A stretch of 21,020 bases of DNA from Candidatus Omnitrophota bacterium (GCA_016939345.1 JAFGHG010000061.1:1-21020), one strand, 5' to 3'. Shown: positions 1-6,960, numbered from the stretch's first letter. The notes: generated by a model not told the origin, from the sequence alone. Numbers and translations: made by a program.

Positions 1-26
1 ATAAAACTATATGGAGGTTTTGTCAA
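1..26 (-). promoter_or_regulatory. Promoter reading out of the left edge
   Basis: On the minus strand a perfect -35 box TTGACA lies at 21-26. Exactly 17 bases further on, the strand reads TAT at positions 3-1, where the window ends, so a TATNNN -10 box would be cut by the edge. It lies downstream of ribF and would drive a gene to the left that is not visible. The -35 and the spacing are seen; the -10 is only half visible, so the call is tentative. Confidence 0.4.
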
Positions 27-35
27 TAGTTTTTC

Positions 36-68
36 AAGAATAAATTCTTATGACACAAGAAGTTGTGT
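36..68. repeat. Two adjacent short hairpins after ribF
   Basis: Immediately downstream of the ribF stop there are two small perfect dyads. One is ACACAA/TTGTGT (53-58 and 63-68) around a 4-base loop. The other is AAGAAT/ATTCTT (36-41 and 44-49) around 2 bases. They could form the 3' end of the ribF transcript, but the stems are AT-rich and no clean U-run follows, so they are not called an intrinsic terminator. Confidence 0.35.
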
Positions 69-71
69 ATG

Positions 72-1025
72 TTAGGCAGGTGAAATACTATATTTTGAGG
101 TTAGGGACTGGATATCTTTTTCTATTGCTGAGCGTAATTTTCGCAATGATGAAAATTTACGCTTATTTCTAAGTTTGCTTATGAAAAATATTTTTATCGA
201 TTTTCCCAAAATATTTTTTTTAAAACCCAGAATATGAGCTTCGATCAGGTTTCGGGATTCAAATGAAGAGTGCTTATGACCGATAAAAACAGCTGCCAGA
301 TATAGTTTTTTTGCAATTAAAGCCCTGGCTGCATATACGCCCGGCGGCGGGCTGACAAAGTCATGAATATAGAAATTGGCTGTAGGAAAACCTATTTTGC
401 GCCCGAATTTTTTTCCTTTACATACCTTACCCCGGACAGAAAAATCCCTGCCCAGATAATGAGATACTTCATCTAAACGCCCCAGTTGAATAAGCTTTCT
501 TATGGAGGTTGAACTTATCACTTCATTTTTTTGTCTTTTTTTCTTGGCTACAAAAACCTTAAAATCGAAGACAGACGAGAGTTTTTTTAACTCTTTGATT
601 CCGCAGGATCCGGCGTAGCCAAAACGAAAATCATCTCCTACTACTAAACTTTTTATATCAAAATAACTGCAAATATATCTTATAAAATCTCTTCCTGATA
701 ACTCCAAAAGCTTTTTATTTGTCCTTAAAAACCATAATTTTTTTATTCCCTTGGCCTTGATAAGCTCTATCTTCTGCTCCCTGTCTGTGATGTATCCGCT
801 GAAGGTCTTTCTAGAAAGCCATTTGTTGTCGATATGGGCCAGATTCAAAAAATGCTGAGGCATTACGTCAAAGGTGATTATCAATGAATCAAAACCATGC
901 TTTTTGCTCAAAATACGGACTCTATTCAAAATATATGAGTGCCCAAGATGAATGCCGTCAAACACCCCTATCGCAGCAATGCATTCTATTCTTTTCTTGG
1001 GAAGATTCTTATAGAAAACTCTCAT
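72..1025 (-). CDS. ribF: Bifunctional riboflavin kinase / FAD synthetase RibF
   Basis: RibF makes FMN from riboflavin and then FAD in the cytoplasm. The 317-residue length is normal for the family. The N-terminal nucleotidyltransferase half shows GVFDGIHLGH (residues 20-29), TFD (51-53), VGDDFRFG (129-136) and SSTSIR (171-176). The C-terminal flavokinase half starts near residue 195 and shows GRKIGFPTAN (208-217), PPPGVYAA (227-233) and a Glu at about 262. The usual kinase-domain N-I-G-x-R-P-T-F stretch is degraded here to FIGHKHSSF, and the following L-D-F reads LGF, so the kinase half looks divergent. The ATG overlaps the truB stop by 4 bases (ATGA), implying translational coupling. It is the last gene of the DUF503-rbfA-nrnA-truB-ribF run. 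Identity is secure; flavokinase activity is less so. Confidence 0.93.
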   Translation of the reverse strand: MRVFYKNLPKKRIECIAAIGVFDGIHLGHSYILNRVRILSKKHGFDSLIITFDVMPQHFLNLAHIDNKWLSRKTFSGYITDREQKIELIKAKGIKKLWFLRTNKKLLELSGRDFIRYICSYFDIKSLVVGDDFRFGYAGSCGIKELKKLSSVFDFKVFVAKKKRQKNEVISSTSIRKLIQLGRLDEVSHYLGRDFSVRGKVCKGKKFGRKIGFPTANFYIHDFVSPPPGVYAARALIAKKLYLAAVFIGHKHSSFESRNLIEAHILGFKKNILGKSIKIFFISKLRNKRKFSSLRKLRSAIEKDIQSLTSKYSISPA

Positions 1026-1708
1026 AAATTAGCAGGTTTTAGATCTTTTGCAGCCACCTCTTCCAGGCCAACTGAATCTGATAACTTATAGTGTCCGACA
1101 CCCAGCCTTAAGATTTTAGTCATATGAGCCCCACAGCCTAGTTTTTCGCCTATATCTTCGGCCAGTTTTCTTACATAAGTACCTTTGGAACAATGGACCT
1201 TAAACTCTACAAAAGGCATGTCTATCTTGATTATATCCAATGAAAAAATATTTATGCTTCGTGCTTTTCGTTCAACCTCCAAGCCTTTTCTAGCTAGATT
1301 GTAAAGCCTCTTTCCTTTCTGCCTTATAGCGCTAACCATGGGAGGAATCTGTTCTGAGGGGCCTTTGAATGAAGAAAAGACTTTTTCTATATCTTCTTTT
1401 GATAAACCGGAAAAATCTTTTTTTTCCAGGATATGGCCTTGAGAGTCTCCGCTATAAGTTTTCTCGCCTAGTTTTAAAATGCCAAGATATTCCTTATCAA
1501 ACTTTACAAACTTAGGAAAAAGTTTTGTGCAGGCCCCCACCAGGACTATAAGCAGACCTTCAGCTAAGGGGTCAAGGGTCCCGGCGTGGCCGACCTTTCT
1601 TGTTTTAAGCTTTTTACGGATAATATCGACCGCATCGTGCGAGGTGATACCCCGGGGTTTATGGATCAATAAAATACCGTCTTTTTTTTCCTGGGTTTGC
1701 TGCTGCAC
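1022..1708 (-). CDS. truB: tRNA pseudouridine(55) synthase TruB
   Basis: TruB converts U55 to pseudouridine in the T-loop of tRNA. The family motifs are present: DGILLIHKPRGITSHD (about 10-25), the catalytic-Asp motif GHAGTLDPLAEGLL with Asp46, and GTYVRKLAEDIG with the RLGVGHY stretch near the C-terminus. At 228 residues it is much shorter than the roughly 300 of many TruB proteins, so the C-terminal PUA-like extension is largely missing while the catalytic core is complete. The start is GTG (1706-1708), 6 bases after the nrnA stop. No good Shine-Dalgarno sequence is visible, only an A-rich tract, so initiation may depend on coupling to nrnA. Its stop overlaps the ribF start. Confidence 0.95.
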   Translation of the reverse strand: MQQQTQEKKDGILLIHKPRGITSHDAVDIIRKKLKTRKVGHAGTLDPLAEGLLIVLVGACTKLFPKFVKFDKEYLGILKLGEKTYSGDSQGHILEKKDFSGLSKEDIEKVFSSFKGPSEQIPPMVSAIRQKGKRLYNLARKGLEVERKARSINIFSLDIIKIDMPFVEFKVHCSKGTYVRKLAEDIGEKLGCGAHMTKILRLGVGHYKLSDSVGLEEVAAKDLKPANL

Positions 1709-1714
1709 GGTTTT

Positions 1715-2683
1715 TTATTTTTTTCTTTTAGCACCGTTGGTGTATCTCTTGATAAAGGAAATAACTCTCTCTTCGGCAACATGAATAGGCACATCGATTG
1801 TAGTGCCGCTGGCACGCTTATGCCCTCCTCCGCCGAAAAACTTTGCTATCTTATTCACATCAACGCGGGAACGTGAACGAAGGTTTACGCGGGTTTTATG
1901 GTGGTCTACTTTTTTAAAAAGCACAAAAACATCAGGTTCTTTTAAAAGGCGCATGACCGAAAAGACTACCTCTGTCAAGTCATAACTGTTTTCTTTCCAT
2001 TTGTTAATAGCAGCCCAACAGACTTTTCTCTGAGGGTCGAATTTAAGCGATGAGATTATCTTTCCCATGAACTTAAGGTCCGACGGCATACAAAGGCTAT
2101 GTATAGTCTCGTAGATCTTATGGGGATGAAGGTTATATTCCATCAATTGTGAAACTATTTGATGGGTTGAAGAGTCAACATTTGAATAGGTAAAATTTCC
2201 AGTGTCGGTAAACATCCCAGTATATAGACAAAGAGCCAGATTTTTATCCATTACCTTAAATTTATTGCAAAGAAAATATATCATCTGGCAGGCCGAACCT
2301 ATCGCAGGCTCTACCCAGTTAATATCCCCGAAATAAGTATTGCTGATATGATGATCTATATTGATTATGCATTTAGCCCGGCTCAAGGAATCCTTGACTT
2401 TCCCGGTCCTTGAAGAATCGGAACAGTCAAGAACTAAAGCAACGTCAAAATCATTTTTAGGAGGATCGTTTTTTATGGTCCGGCTAAAAGGCAGAAATGT
2501 GTAAATATCAGGAAGATAGTCGTTATTAAAGATAACTGCCTTTTTGCCGAGCTTCTTAAGGATGATATACATGGCCAGCTCAGACCCCAAAGCATCACCC
2601 TCCAAGTTCATGTGGGCTGTGATAAGAAAACTTTTGCTCTTTTTGATTTTTTCAATCGCTCTTTTTACTTCTCTTTTGTGCAT
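1715..2683 (-). CDS. nrnA: DHH-family phosphoesterase, NrnA-like nanoRNase / pAp phosphatase
   Basis: This DHH/DHHA1 protein of 322 residues is in the usual NrnA size range. NrnA degrades RNA oligonucleotides of a few bases and dephosphorylates 3'-phosphoadenosine 5'-phosphate. Visible motifs are the metal motif HMNLEGDALGS (24-34), VLDCSDSSR (about 84-92), the DHH signature NIDHHISN and, in the C-terminal DHHA1 domain, FGGGGHKRASG. Most NrnA proteins have Asn-Pro-Asp-Gly-Asp in the first motif; here it is Asn-Leu-Glu-Gly-Asp, a conservative change of a likely metal ligand. The first 32 bases overlap the end of rbfA in another frame. A GGAG lies upstream at rather long spacing. The position between rbfA and truB matches the common bacterial order. 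Confidence 0.88.
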   Translation of the reverse strand: MHKREVKRAIEKIKKSKSFLITAHMNLEGDALGSELAMYIILKKLGKKAVIFNNDYLPDIYTFLPFSRTIKNDPPKNDFDVALVLDCSDSSRTGKVKDSLSRAKCIINIDHHISNTYFGDINWVEPAIGSACQMIYFLCNKFKVMDKNLALCLYTGMFTDTGNFTYSNVDSSTHQIVSQLMEYNLHPHKIYETIHSLCMPSDLKFMGKIISSLKFDPQRKVCWAAINKWKENSYDLTEVVFSVMRLLKEPDVFVLFKKVDHHKTRVNLRSRSRVDVNKIAKFFGGGGHKRASGTTIDVPIHVAEERVISFIKRYTNGAKRKK

Positions 2684-3020
2684 CCTGGGCTTTTATCTCC
2701 TCAATTTTACGGTAGATATCTACACTGTATTTTATAGAGTCATCAGGAAAGAATACTAGTTGAGGCAATACTTTTAAGCGTATTTTTTTTGCTAAAGAGC
2801 TGCGGATAAACCCTTTCATCTTCTCAAGGGTTTCCTTAGCCTGAGGGTATTTATCGTCTTGGAGCATGCTGAAATAGATCCTGCATTCCTGCAAATCAGA
2901 AGTGGTCCTTACACTGGTGATTGACAAAAATTCTAAGGTCGGATCGTCTATTTCGCGCTGGATTACTTCCATTATCTGTTTTCGTATTTCCTGGTTTATC
3001 TTATCCATACGTACTGACAT
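2652..3020 (-). CDS. rbfA: Ribosome-binding factor A
   Basis: RbfA is a single KH-type domain protein that binds the immature 30S subunit during maturation of the 5' end of 16S rRNA. The 122 residues match the family. Recognisable stretches are the N-terminal RMDKINQEIRKQIMEVI, the acidic DDPTLEFLSITSVRTTSDL, and MKGFIRSSLAKKIRLKVLPQLVFFPDDSIKYS in the C-terminal half. The KSD tail is encoded within the overlap with nrnA. The ATG (3018-3020) lies 2 bases after the DUF503 stop. Confidence 0.93.
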   Translation of the reverse strand: MSVRMDKINQEIRKQIMEVIQREIDDPTLEFLSITSVRTTSDLQECRIYFSMLQDDKYPQAKETLEKMKGFIRSSLAKKIRLKVLPQLVFFPDDSIKYSVDIYRKIEEIKAQDAQKRSKKSD

Positions 3021-3022
3021 AA

Positions 3023-3370
3023 TCAGATCACGCCTTTCTCAAGTCCGATAATATGAACCTGCCCTGAGTTTATTATGAAGTTTTCTAAGTTCTGCAAAAC
3101 CTCTAAGGCTTGTGCTTTTCTATAATTCGCGCAGACAAAAAATAATTCACTGCTTTTATGGGTATCAGCTCCATCCTGAGCAACCGAAATATTAAATTTG
3201 TTTCTGACCTTTTTTTTAAGGCCTTCCAGGGTCTGCCTGCGGTCTTTCAAAGACTGATTTTCGGGCATAAAGACTTTTAACCTAAGATATCCTACAAACC
3301 CTTTTTCGGGAACCTCAGGATCTTTTTGCCCTGTTTCGGCTGAGAGAGCTGGAGATTTTATGTGCTTCAT
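3023..3370 (-). CDS. DUF503 (YlxP-like) protein
   Basis: This small DUF503 protein is usually encoded between infB and rbfA and is presumed to act in translation or ribosome assembly; its exact role is not established. The core from about residue 26 fits the family: GYLRLKVFMPENQSLKDRR, then KVRNKFNISVAQDGAD and a C-terminal beta strand. Preceding it are about 25 charged, low-complexity residues that typical roughly 90-residue members lack. No alternative ATG, GTG or TTG could be found closer to the core, so the long form is kept. The region before the ATG is T-rich with no clear Shine-Dalgarno. infB is not upstream; a near-consensus promoter is. Confidence 0.82.
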   Translation of the reverse strand: MKHIKSPALSAETGQKDPEVPEKGFVGYLRLKVFMPENQSLKDRRQTLEGLKKKVRNKFNISVAQDGADTHKSSELFFVCANYRKAQALEVLQNLENFIINSGQVHIIGLEKGVI

Positions 3371-3403
3371 TTAAAAAAAACTTATCTGTTTTGTAAGGTT
3401 TCG

Positions 3404-3432
3404 ATTATAGCCCAAAACCCTAAGTTAAGCAA
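3404..3432 (-). promoter_or_regulatory. Promoter of the DUF503-rbfA-nrnA-truB-ribF operon
   Basis: On the minus strand a perfect -10 TATAAT (3404-3409) is separated by exactly 17 bases from TTGCTT (3427-3432), which matches the first three bases of the -35 consensus. Transcription would start near 3397, leaving a leader of about 27 bases before the DUF503 ATG. It sits in the 66-base gap after the cca stop and would make this group independent of the xerD-cca genes. Confidence 0.6.
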
Positions 3433-3436
3433 TACA

Positions 3437-4720
3437 TTAATCTGGTTTTGGCCGGGATAAACTTCTGAATATTTCCAAGGCCTCGATCATTTCGCCCTTT
3501 TTGGTCGATATCCCCTTATCTATCTTGACATGCATCAGCTTTTCAAAAACTTTGCCGAATAAAATATTGGGAACAAGACCAAGCCTTGTAAGGTCACGAC
3601 CCCTTATGCGCAAATTAGTCTTTACCAGTTCTTTTAAAAAACAATCTATGTTCTCGCGTGCTATCTTATCAGGATAATATACATAAAAGAACAAAATTGC
3701 CTCAAAGCTCAAAGGATTTAGGAATCGGTATATCAGGCTCTTTTTTAGAGGTTTTTTCAGCTTTCTTGCCTTAAAAAGCGAAGCCTTGATAGATAAAATT
3801 ATTATCCTTTCACCTTTACGAAAAGCATAATCATGCAAAAGATTTTCTAGGGATTTAGCAGACAGCCTTATCAGGATCTTGGACAGGTAAATAATCCAGT
3901 ACTGCTGCTTGCGTAATGTCTTAAAGCTTTTTAAATAGCCGCTGCTTATTCCCTGGGCTCTTTTGAAAAAAACATAATCATCGTTTTTAAGCTTCAAGTC
4001 TTTATGTATGAAATTAATTCCAATGAGCTTATCGATCCTTTTAATATGTTTTAAAGGCTGGGCTTCTTTAAGGATAAGGATTATTTCGTCTCTTAATCTA
4101 TGCGGGCTCACTAAAGTAAGGGCTTTAGCATTTATCGCCTCTCTTAGTAAATGAGAAGTTTTCAGGTCCATCATAAAAGAAAACCTCTGTTCAAAACGAA
4201 TAGCCCTTAAAATCCTGGTAGGGTCGTCCATAAAGCTGTTCTCATGAAGCACCCTTATCTTGCCTGACTTTAAATCATTTACACCGTTATATATATCTAT
4301 TAGCCTGCCGTAATCTTTTTTATTCAGGCTTATAGCCATGGCATTTATGGTAAAATCACGGCGGAACAGATCCTCGCCCAGGCTGGCCGGACTTACTTTA
4401 GGCAAAGCTCCTGGAAAAGAATAATATTCTTTCCTGGAAGTGGCAAAATCCAGCTTATACCCTTTAAGCTCAACAGTAGCAGTACCAAAGCAATGGTGTT
4501 TTTTGAATTCAGCTTTTAACCTGGAGGCCAGCTCCTCGGCTAATGCTATGGCATCACCTTCGACCACTATATCTAAATCAAAAATATCTCTATTAAGAAA
4601 CAGATCCCTGACCACTCCTCCCACAAGATATATCGATGAACCCTGGCCGGCGGCAATAGATGATGCGGTTTTTAATACCGGGCCGTAAAATTTAGGTAAT
4701 TTTTTCAATCTGTTAATCAT
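3437..4720 (-). CDS. CCA tRNA nucleotidyltransferase / poly(A) polymerase family protein
   Basis: This is a class II template-independent nucleotidyltransferase of 427 residues that adds C and/or A to tRNA 3' ends or A tails to RNA. The head shows VGGVVRDLFL (34-43), the catalytic DLDIVVEGDA (52-61), GTATVELKGYKLDFATSRKEYY around 80-100, the RRDFTINAMA motif (about 123-132) and DDPTRILRAIRFEQRF (about 165-180). The first half resembles the Aquifex/cyanobacterial branch, in which CC- and A-adding activities can be split between two enzymes. The C-terminal half is poorly conserved, and I see no HD phosphohydrolase signature. Sequence alone does not decide between CCA-, CC-, A-adding or poly(A) activity. 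It starts 14 bases after the xerD stop, in an AGGAAGTGAG context. Confidence 0.85.
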   Translation of the reverse strand: MINRLKKLPKFYGPVLKTASSIAAGQGSSIYLVGGVVRDLFLNRDIFDLDIVVEGDAIALAEELASRLKAEFKKHHCFGTATVELKGYKLDFATSRKEYYSFPGALPKVSPASLGEDLFRRDFTINAMAISLNKKDYGRLIDIYNGVNDLKSGKIRVLHENSFMDDPTRILRAIRFEQRFSFMMDLKTSHLLREAINAKALTLVSPHRLRDEIILILKEAQPLKHIKRIDKLIGINFIHKDLKLKNDDYVFFKRAQGISSGYLKSFKTLRKQQYWIIYLSKILIRLSAKSLENLLHDYAFRKGERIIILSIKASLFKARKLKKPLKKSLIYRFLNPLSFEAILFFYVYYPDKIARENIDCFLKELVKTNLRIRGRDLTRLGLVPNILFGKVFEKLMHVKIDKGISTKKGEMIEALEIFRSLSRPKPD

Positions 4721-4734
4721 ATAATGCTCACTTC

Positions 4735-5619
4735 CTAGGCTCTTGGATGATACTGCTTATGAATCTTTTTTAACCTTAATTGGTTTACATGAGTATAAAT
4801 CTGGGTAGTGGTGATACTGGCATGGCCAAGCATTGCCTGAACACTTCTTAAATCCGCACCGCCTTCAAGAAGATGGGTAGCAAAGCTGTGACGCAAAGTA
4901 TGAGGGCTGACTTTTTTGCGTATACCGGCCTTCTTGACCGCTGCTTTGATAATTTTCCAGACACTCTGGCGGCTCAACTTTTTTCCTCCCTGGGCTACAA
5001 AAAGGTTAAGACATTCATGGTTTTTAAGCAGTTTTGGCCGGGATTCAGAAGTATATTTCGTCAAAAACCTTTCGGCCGTCTTGCCCAAAGGCACTATCCT
5101 CTCCTTTGAACCCTTTCCCTTGCATTTAAGGAAGCCTACGTCTATATTTAAATCGCCGTATTTTAAAGTTACCAATTCTGAAACCCTTAAACCAGTAGCA
5201 TACATAAGTTCTAAAATGGCCCTGTCTCTTATGCCCTGCTTATTCTTAAGATTGGGAGCTTTTAACAGGCTAGAAACTTCTTCAAAACTTAAGAAATTAG
5301 GTATTTTCTTATCAACCTTTGGGGTATCTATTAAGTGAGAGGGATCTGCCGAAGATATCTTCTCACGAAGCAAGAAGCGGTGAAAACTCTTGATTGTGGA
5401 TAAAACCCTGGAAATGCTTATAGGTGAGATGTTTTTTCTAAGGATAAAAAGAAAGTCAGAAATGCTCTTTCGGTTTATTTTATTAGGTTCGTTTATTTTA
5501 TTCTTCTTAAGGTATTCGACATATTTTTTCAGGTCTTCAGCATAGGAATAGATTGTATTATCAGAAAGTCCTTTTTCCACTCTCAGATAATCAAAAAATG
5601 CCTCTATGTACAGCTCCAT
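4735..5619 (-). CDS. xerD: Tyrosine recombinase XerC/XerD
   Basis: This site-specific recombinase resolves chromosome dimers at dif sites during cell division. It has the normal length (294 residues) and layout: an N-terminal SAM-like DNA-binding domain (about 1-100) and a C-terminal catalytic domain. All catalytic residues are visible: Arg145 (ATGLRVSEL), Lys169 (GKG), His240 and Arg243 (HTLRHSFATHLL), His266 (LGHASITTTQ) and the nucleophile Tyr275 (IYTHV). The ATG is preceded by AAAGGAG, 3 bases away. There are no integrase-like insertions or adjacent att sites, so a housekeeping Xer protein is more likely than a mobile-element integrase. XerC versus XerD cannot be settled here. The long upstream gap holds a 138-bp inverted-repeat element. 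Confidence 0.9.
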   Translation of the reverse strand: MELYIEAFFDYLRVEKGLSDNTIYSYAEDLKKYVEYLKKNKINEPNKINRKSISDFLFILRKNISPISISRVLSTIKSFHRFLLREKISSADPSHLIDTPKVDKKIPNFLSFEEVSSLLKAPNLKNKQGIRDRAILELMYATGLRVSELVTLKYGDLNIDVGFLKCKGKGSKERIVPLGKTAERFLTKYTSESRPKLLKNHECLNLFVAQGGKKLSRQSVWKIIKAAVKKAGIRKKVSPHTLRHSFATHLLEGGADLRSVQAMLGHASITTTQIYTHVNQLRLKKIHKQYHPRA

Positions 5620-5689
5620 AATCTCCTTTAATAATAGCTAAGTCTACTTTAAATGATATGTATTTAATTTGTGCGTACATTTAAGTTTT

Positions 5690-5827
5690 CGTCTATCGGT
5701 TAGGGTTAGGAAGACCTTATCGTAGTTGGGTTGCGGTAACGTCTTTATTTTTATTATTCTATGTAACCGGACTACCTAACCGAAACGGGCATCGCCTGCC
5801 TGCCGGCAAGCAGGTTACCGATAAACG
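5690..5827. repeat. 138-bp intergenic element with imperfect terminal inverted repeats
   Basis: The gap between the hydrolase gene and xerD is bounded by CGTCTATCGGTTA (5690-5702) and, on the opposite strand, CGTTTATCGGTAA (5815-5827), 11 of 13 identical. Further inverted pairs lie inside: CGGTTAGG (5697-5704) with CCTAACCG (5775-5782), and CGGTAAC (5734-5740) with GTTACCG (5814-5820). A GGTTAC/GTAACC hairpin lies at 5813-5832, and the GC palindrome at 5795-5814 is embedded. There is no convincing reading frame. This fits a non-autonomous mobile (MITE- or REP-like) element, or a large folded RNA at the 3' end of the hydrolase transcript. No target-site duplication was recognised. Confidence 0.55.
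5795..5814. repeat. GC palindrome, copy 1 (one mismatch)
   Basis: CCTGCCTGCC is followed directly by GGCAAGCAGG, a 20-bp palindrome with one broken pair (A at 5809). It is nearly identical to the perfect copy at 15858-15877, 10 kb away in the fabH-fabD gap. Both are intergenic and both are preceded by a CG dinucleotide on the plus strand, suggesting a dispersed REP-like repeat. Confidence 0.7.
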
Positions 5828-5842
5828 TAACCATTTTTCTCT

Positions 5843-6457
5843 CTAGGCCAAATAGGGGTTATTTTTTAATTCCTCACCGATTCTGGTCTTGGGCCCGTGG
5901 CCTGGATAGACAATGGTATCTTCGGGTAAAACCATAAGTTTTTCATTGATCGACTTTATCAGCAGTTCAGCCGAAGCATCAGGAATATCGGTTCTTCCTA
6001 CTGTCCGAAAAAACAAAGCATCGCCGCTAAAAAGCCACTTACCTAATCTCAAAGAAACCCCTCCCGGGGAATGTCCGGGAGTATGAATAACTTCTATTTG
6101 CCGGCCTTCAAAGGCCAAAGAATCCCCCTGATATACTTTAGGGCTTCTTTTTATAGATAAAGGGGCAAGGAAAAAAGACGAACGATTAAGGTTGGGGTCT
6201 TTTAAATAACTTTTCTCGGCTTCATCTATAAAAACATCCTGGCTAAAGTCATTCAATCCGGCAATATGGTCAAAATGGGCATGGGTAAGGGCGATAAAAA
6301 GAAGTTTTAATTTATTTTTATCAATAAACTCTCTTATCTGGTCTGTCGGGGAAGGACAATCTATTAAAAAGGAATTTTTTGTTTTCTGGCTGTAAATAAG
6401 ATAGGAGTTATTGCTGAGTGTGCCAATTTCAAATTCTTTTAATGTTATTTCATCCAT
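5843..6457 (-). CDS. MBL-fold metallo-hydrolase, glyoxalase II / YcbL-like
   Basis: This metallo-beta-lactamase-fold hydrolase of 204 residues resembles the small glyoxalase-II-like enzymes that cleave thioesters. The metal-binding set is complete: HAHFDH (His59, His61, Asp63, His64), His129 in TPGHSPGG, Asp146 in FSGDALF and His187 in YPGHGP. The GRTD motif (154-157) is typical of the glyoxalase II/YcbL group. The C-terminal substrate-binding domain of full glyoxalase II is absent. No signal peptide is present, so it should be cytoplasmic. Its ATG lies inside the last 13 bases of the upstream lipoprotein gene, so the two are probably co-expressed. The substrate cannot be told from sequence. 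Confidence 0.85.
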   Translation of the reverse strand: MDEITLKEFEIGTLSNNSYLIYSQKTKNSFLIDCPSPTDQIREFIDKNKLKLLFIALTHAHFDHIAGLNDFSQDVFIDEAEKSYLKDPNLNRSSFFLAPLSIKRSPKVYQGDSLAFEGRQIEVIHTPGHSPGGVSLRLGKWLFSGDALFFRTVGRTDIPDASAELLIKSINEKLMVLPEDTIVYPGHGPKTRIGEELKNNPYLA

Positions 6458-6927
6458 TTTTCGGCATCCGAATAAGTAAAACTTTTTTCGAACCTCCTTT
6501 TAACGGATTCTGATCTGCGCTTGACATCATTAGAATTAATATCGCTCATATTCGGCCTGCTCTCTATCTCGGTTCTAATACTGGTCATCTCCTCATAAAG
6601 CGGATAAGCAGCTTCCCGGCCCTCTTCGCTGAAAAATGAGATTATCTGCTCTATATTCATAACAGCTTCATTTATAGCTCTTTTCTTGCGTTTAAAACTA
6701 TCATTCTGTTCAAGGGCTCCGATCAATTCATCAAGCCAGCCTCTGACAAAAAGGTAATAATCAGTATAAGCCTCCTTGGTGGGCTTTTCCGGATAATCTT
6801 TAAAATCAATATAAACCGGAGGTTCTTTTGTATTTTTCTTTTTGCGGATAAATTTCTTGCGCAGGCTGTTACAGCCGCAAATGCTGAAAACCATTACCAG
6901 AATTAAAAAAATCGATATTTTCTTCAT
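6445..6927 (-). CDS. Predicted lipoprotein of unknown function
   Basis: I do not recognise this 160-residue protein as a known family. It starts with a lipoprotein signal: Lys-Lys at 2-3, a hydrophobic stretch about 4-17, then Ile-Cys-Gly-Cys with Cys19 as the likely lipidated residue. A strongly basic patch follows (about 22-33, RKKFIRKKK). The rest is mostly charged and helical in character with many Glu, Lys and Arg, as in periplasmic or outer-membrane-associated coiled or helical-bundle proteins. No catalytic motif is visible. The gene overlaps the start of the hydrolase gene by 13 bases. An extended -10 promoter lies upstream. No clear Shine-Dalgarno sequence was found before the ATG. 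Confidence 0.72.
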   Translation of the reverse strand: MKKISIFLILVMVFSICGCNSLRKKFIRKKKNTKEPPVYIDFKDYPEKPTKEAYTDYYLFVRGWLDELIGALEQNDSFKRKKRAINEAVMNIEQIISFFSEEGREAAYPLYEEMTSIRTEIESRPNMSDINSNDVKRRSESVKRRFEKSFTYSDAEKWMK

Positions 6928-6960
6928 ATTTAGTTCTATATTATTTGCTGTTTGGAAAAA

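Noticed and set aside
1479..1784. Open frame on the plus strand opposite truB
   Set aside because: It lies entirely opposite well-identified coding sequence, has no ribosome site and its protein resembles nothing; the same holds for other plus-strand frames opposite cca, xerD, leuC, leuD, fabF, acpP, fabG and plsX.
4735..5619. Tyrosine recombinase as an integrase of a mobile element
   Set aside because: Size, motif spacing and the housekeeping neighbourhood fit a Xer recombinase; no att-like direct repeats, cargo or phage genes are nearby.
5699..5711. Telomere-like GGTTAGGGTTAGG
   Set aside because: Only two units, explained as part of the inverted-repeat element; nothing else suggests a chromosome end.
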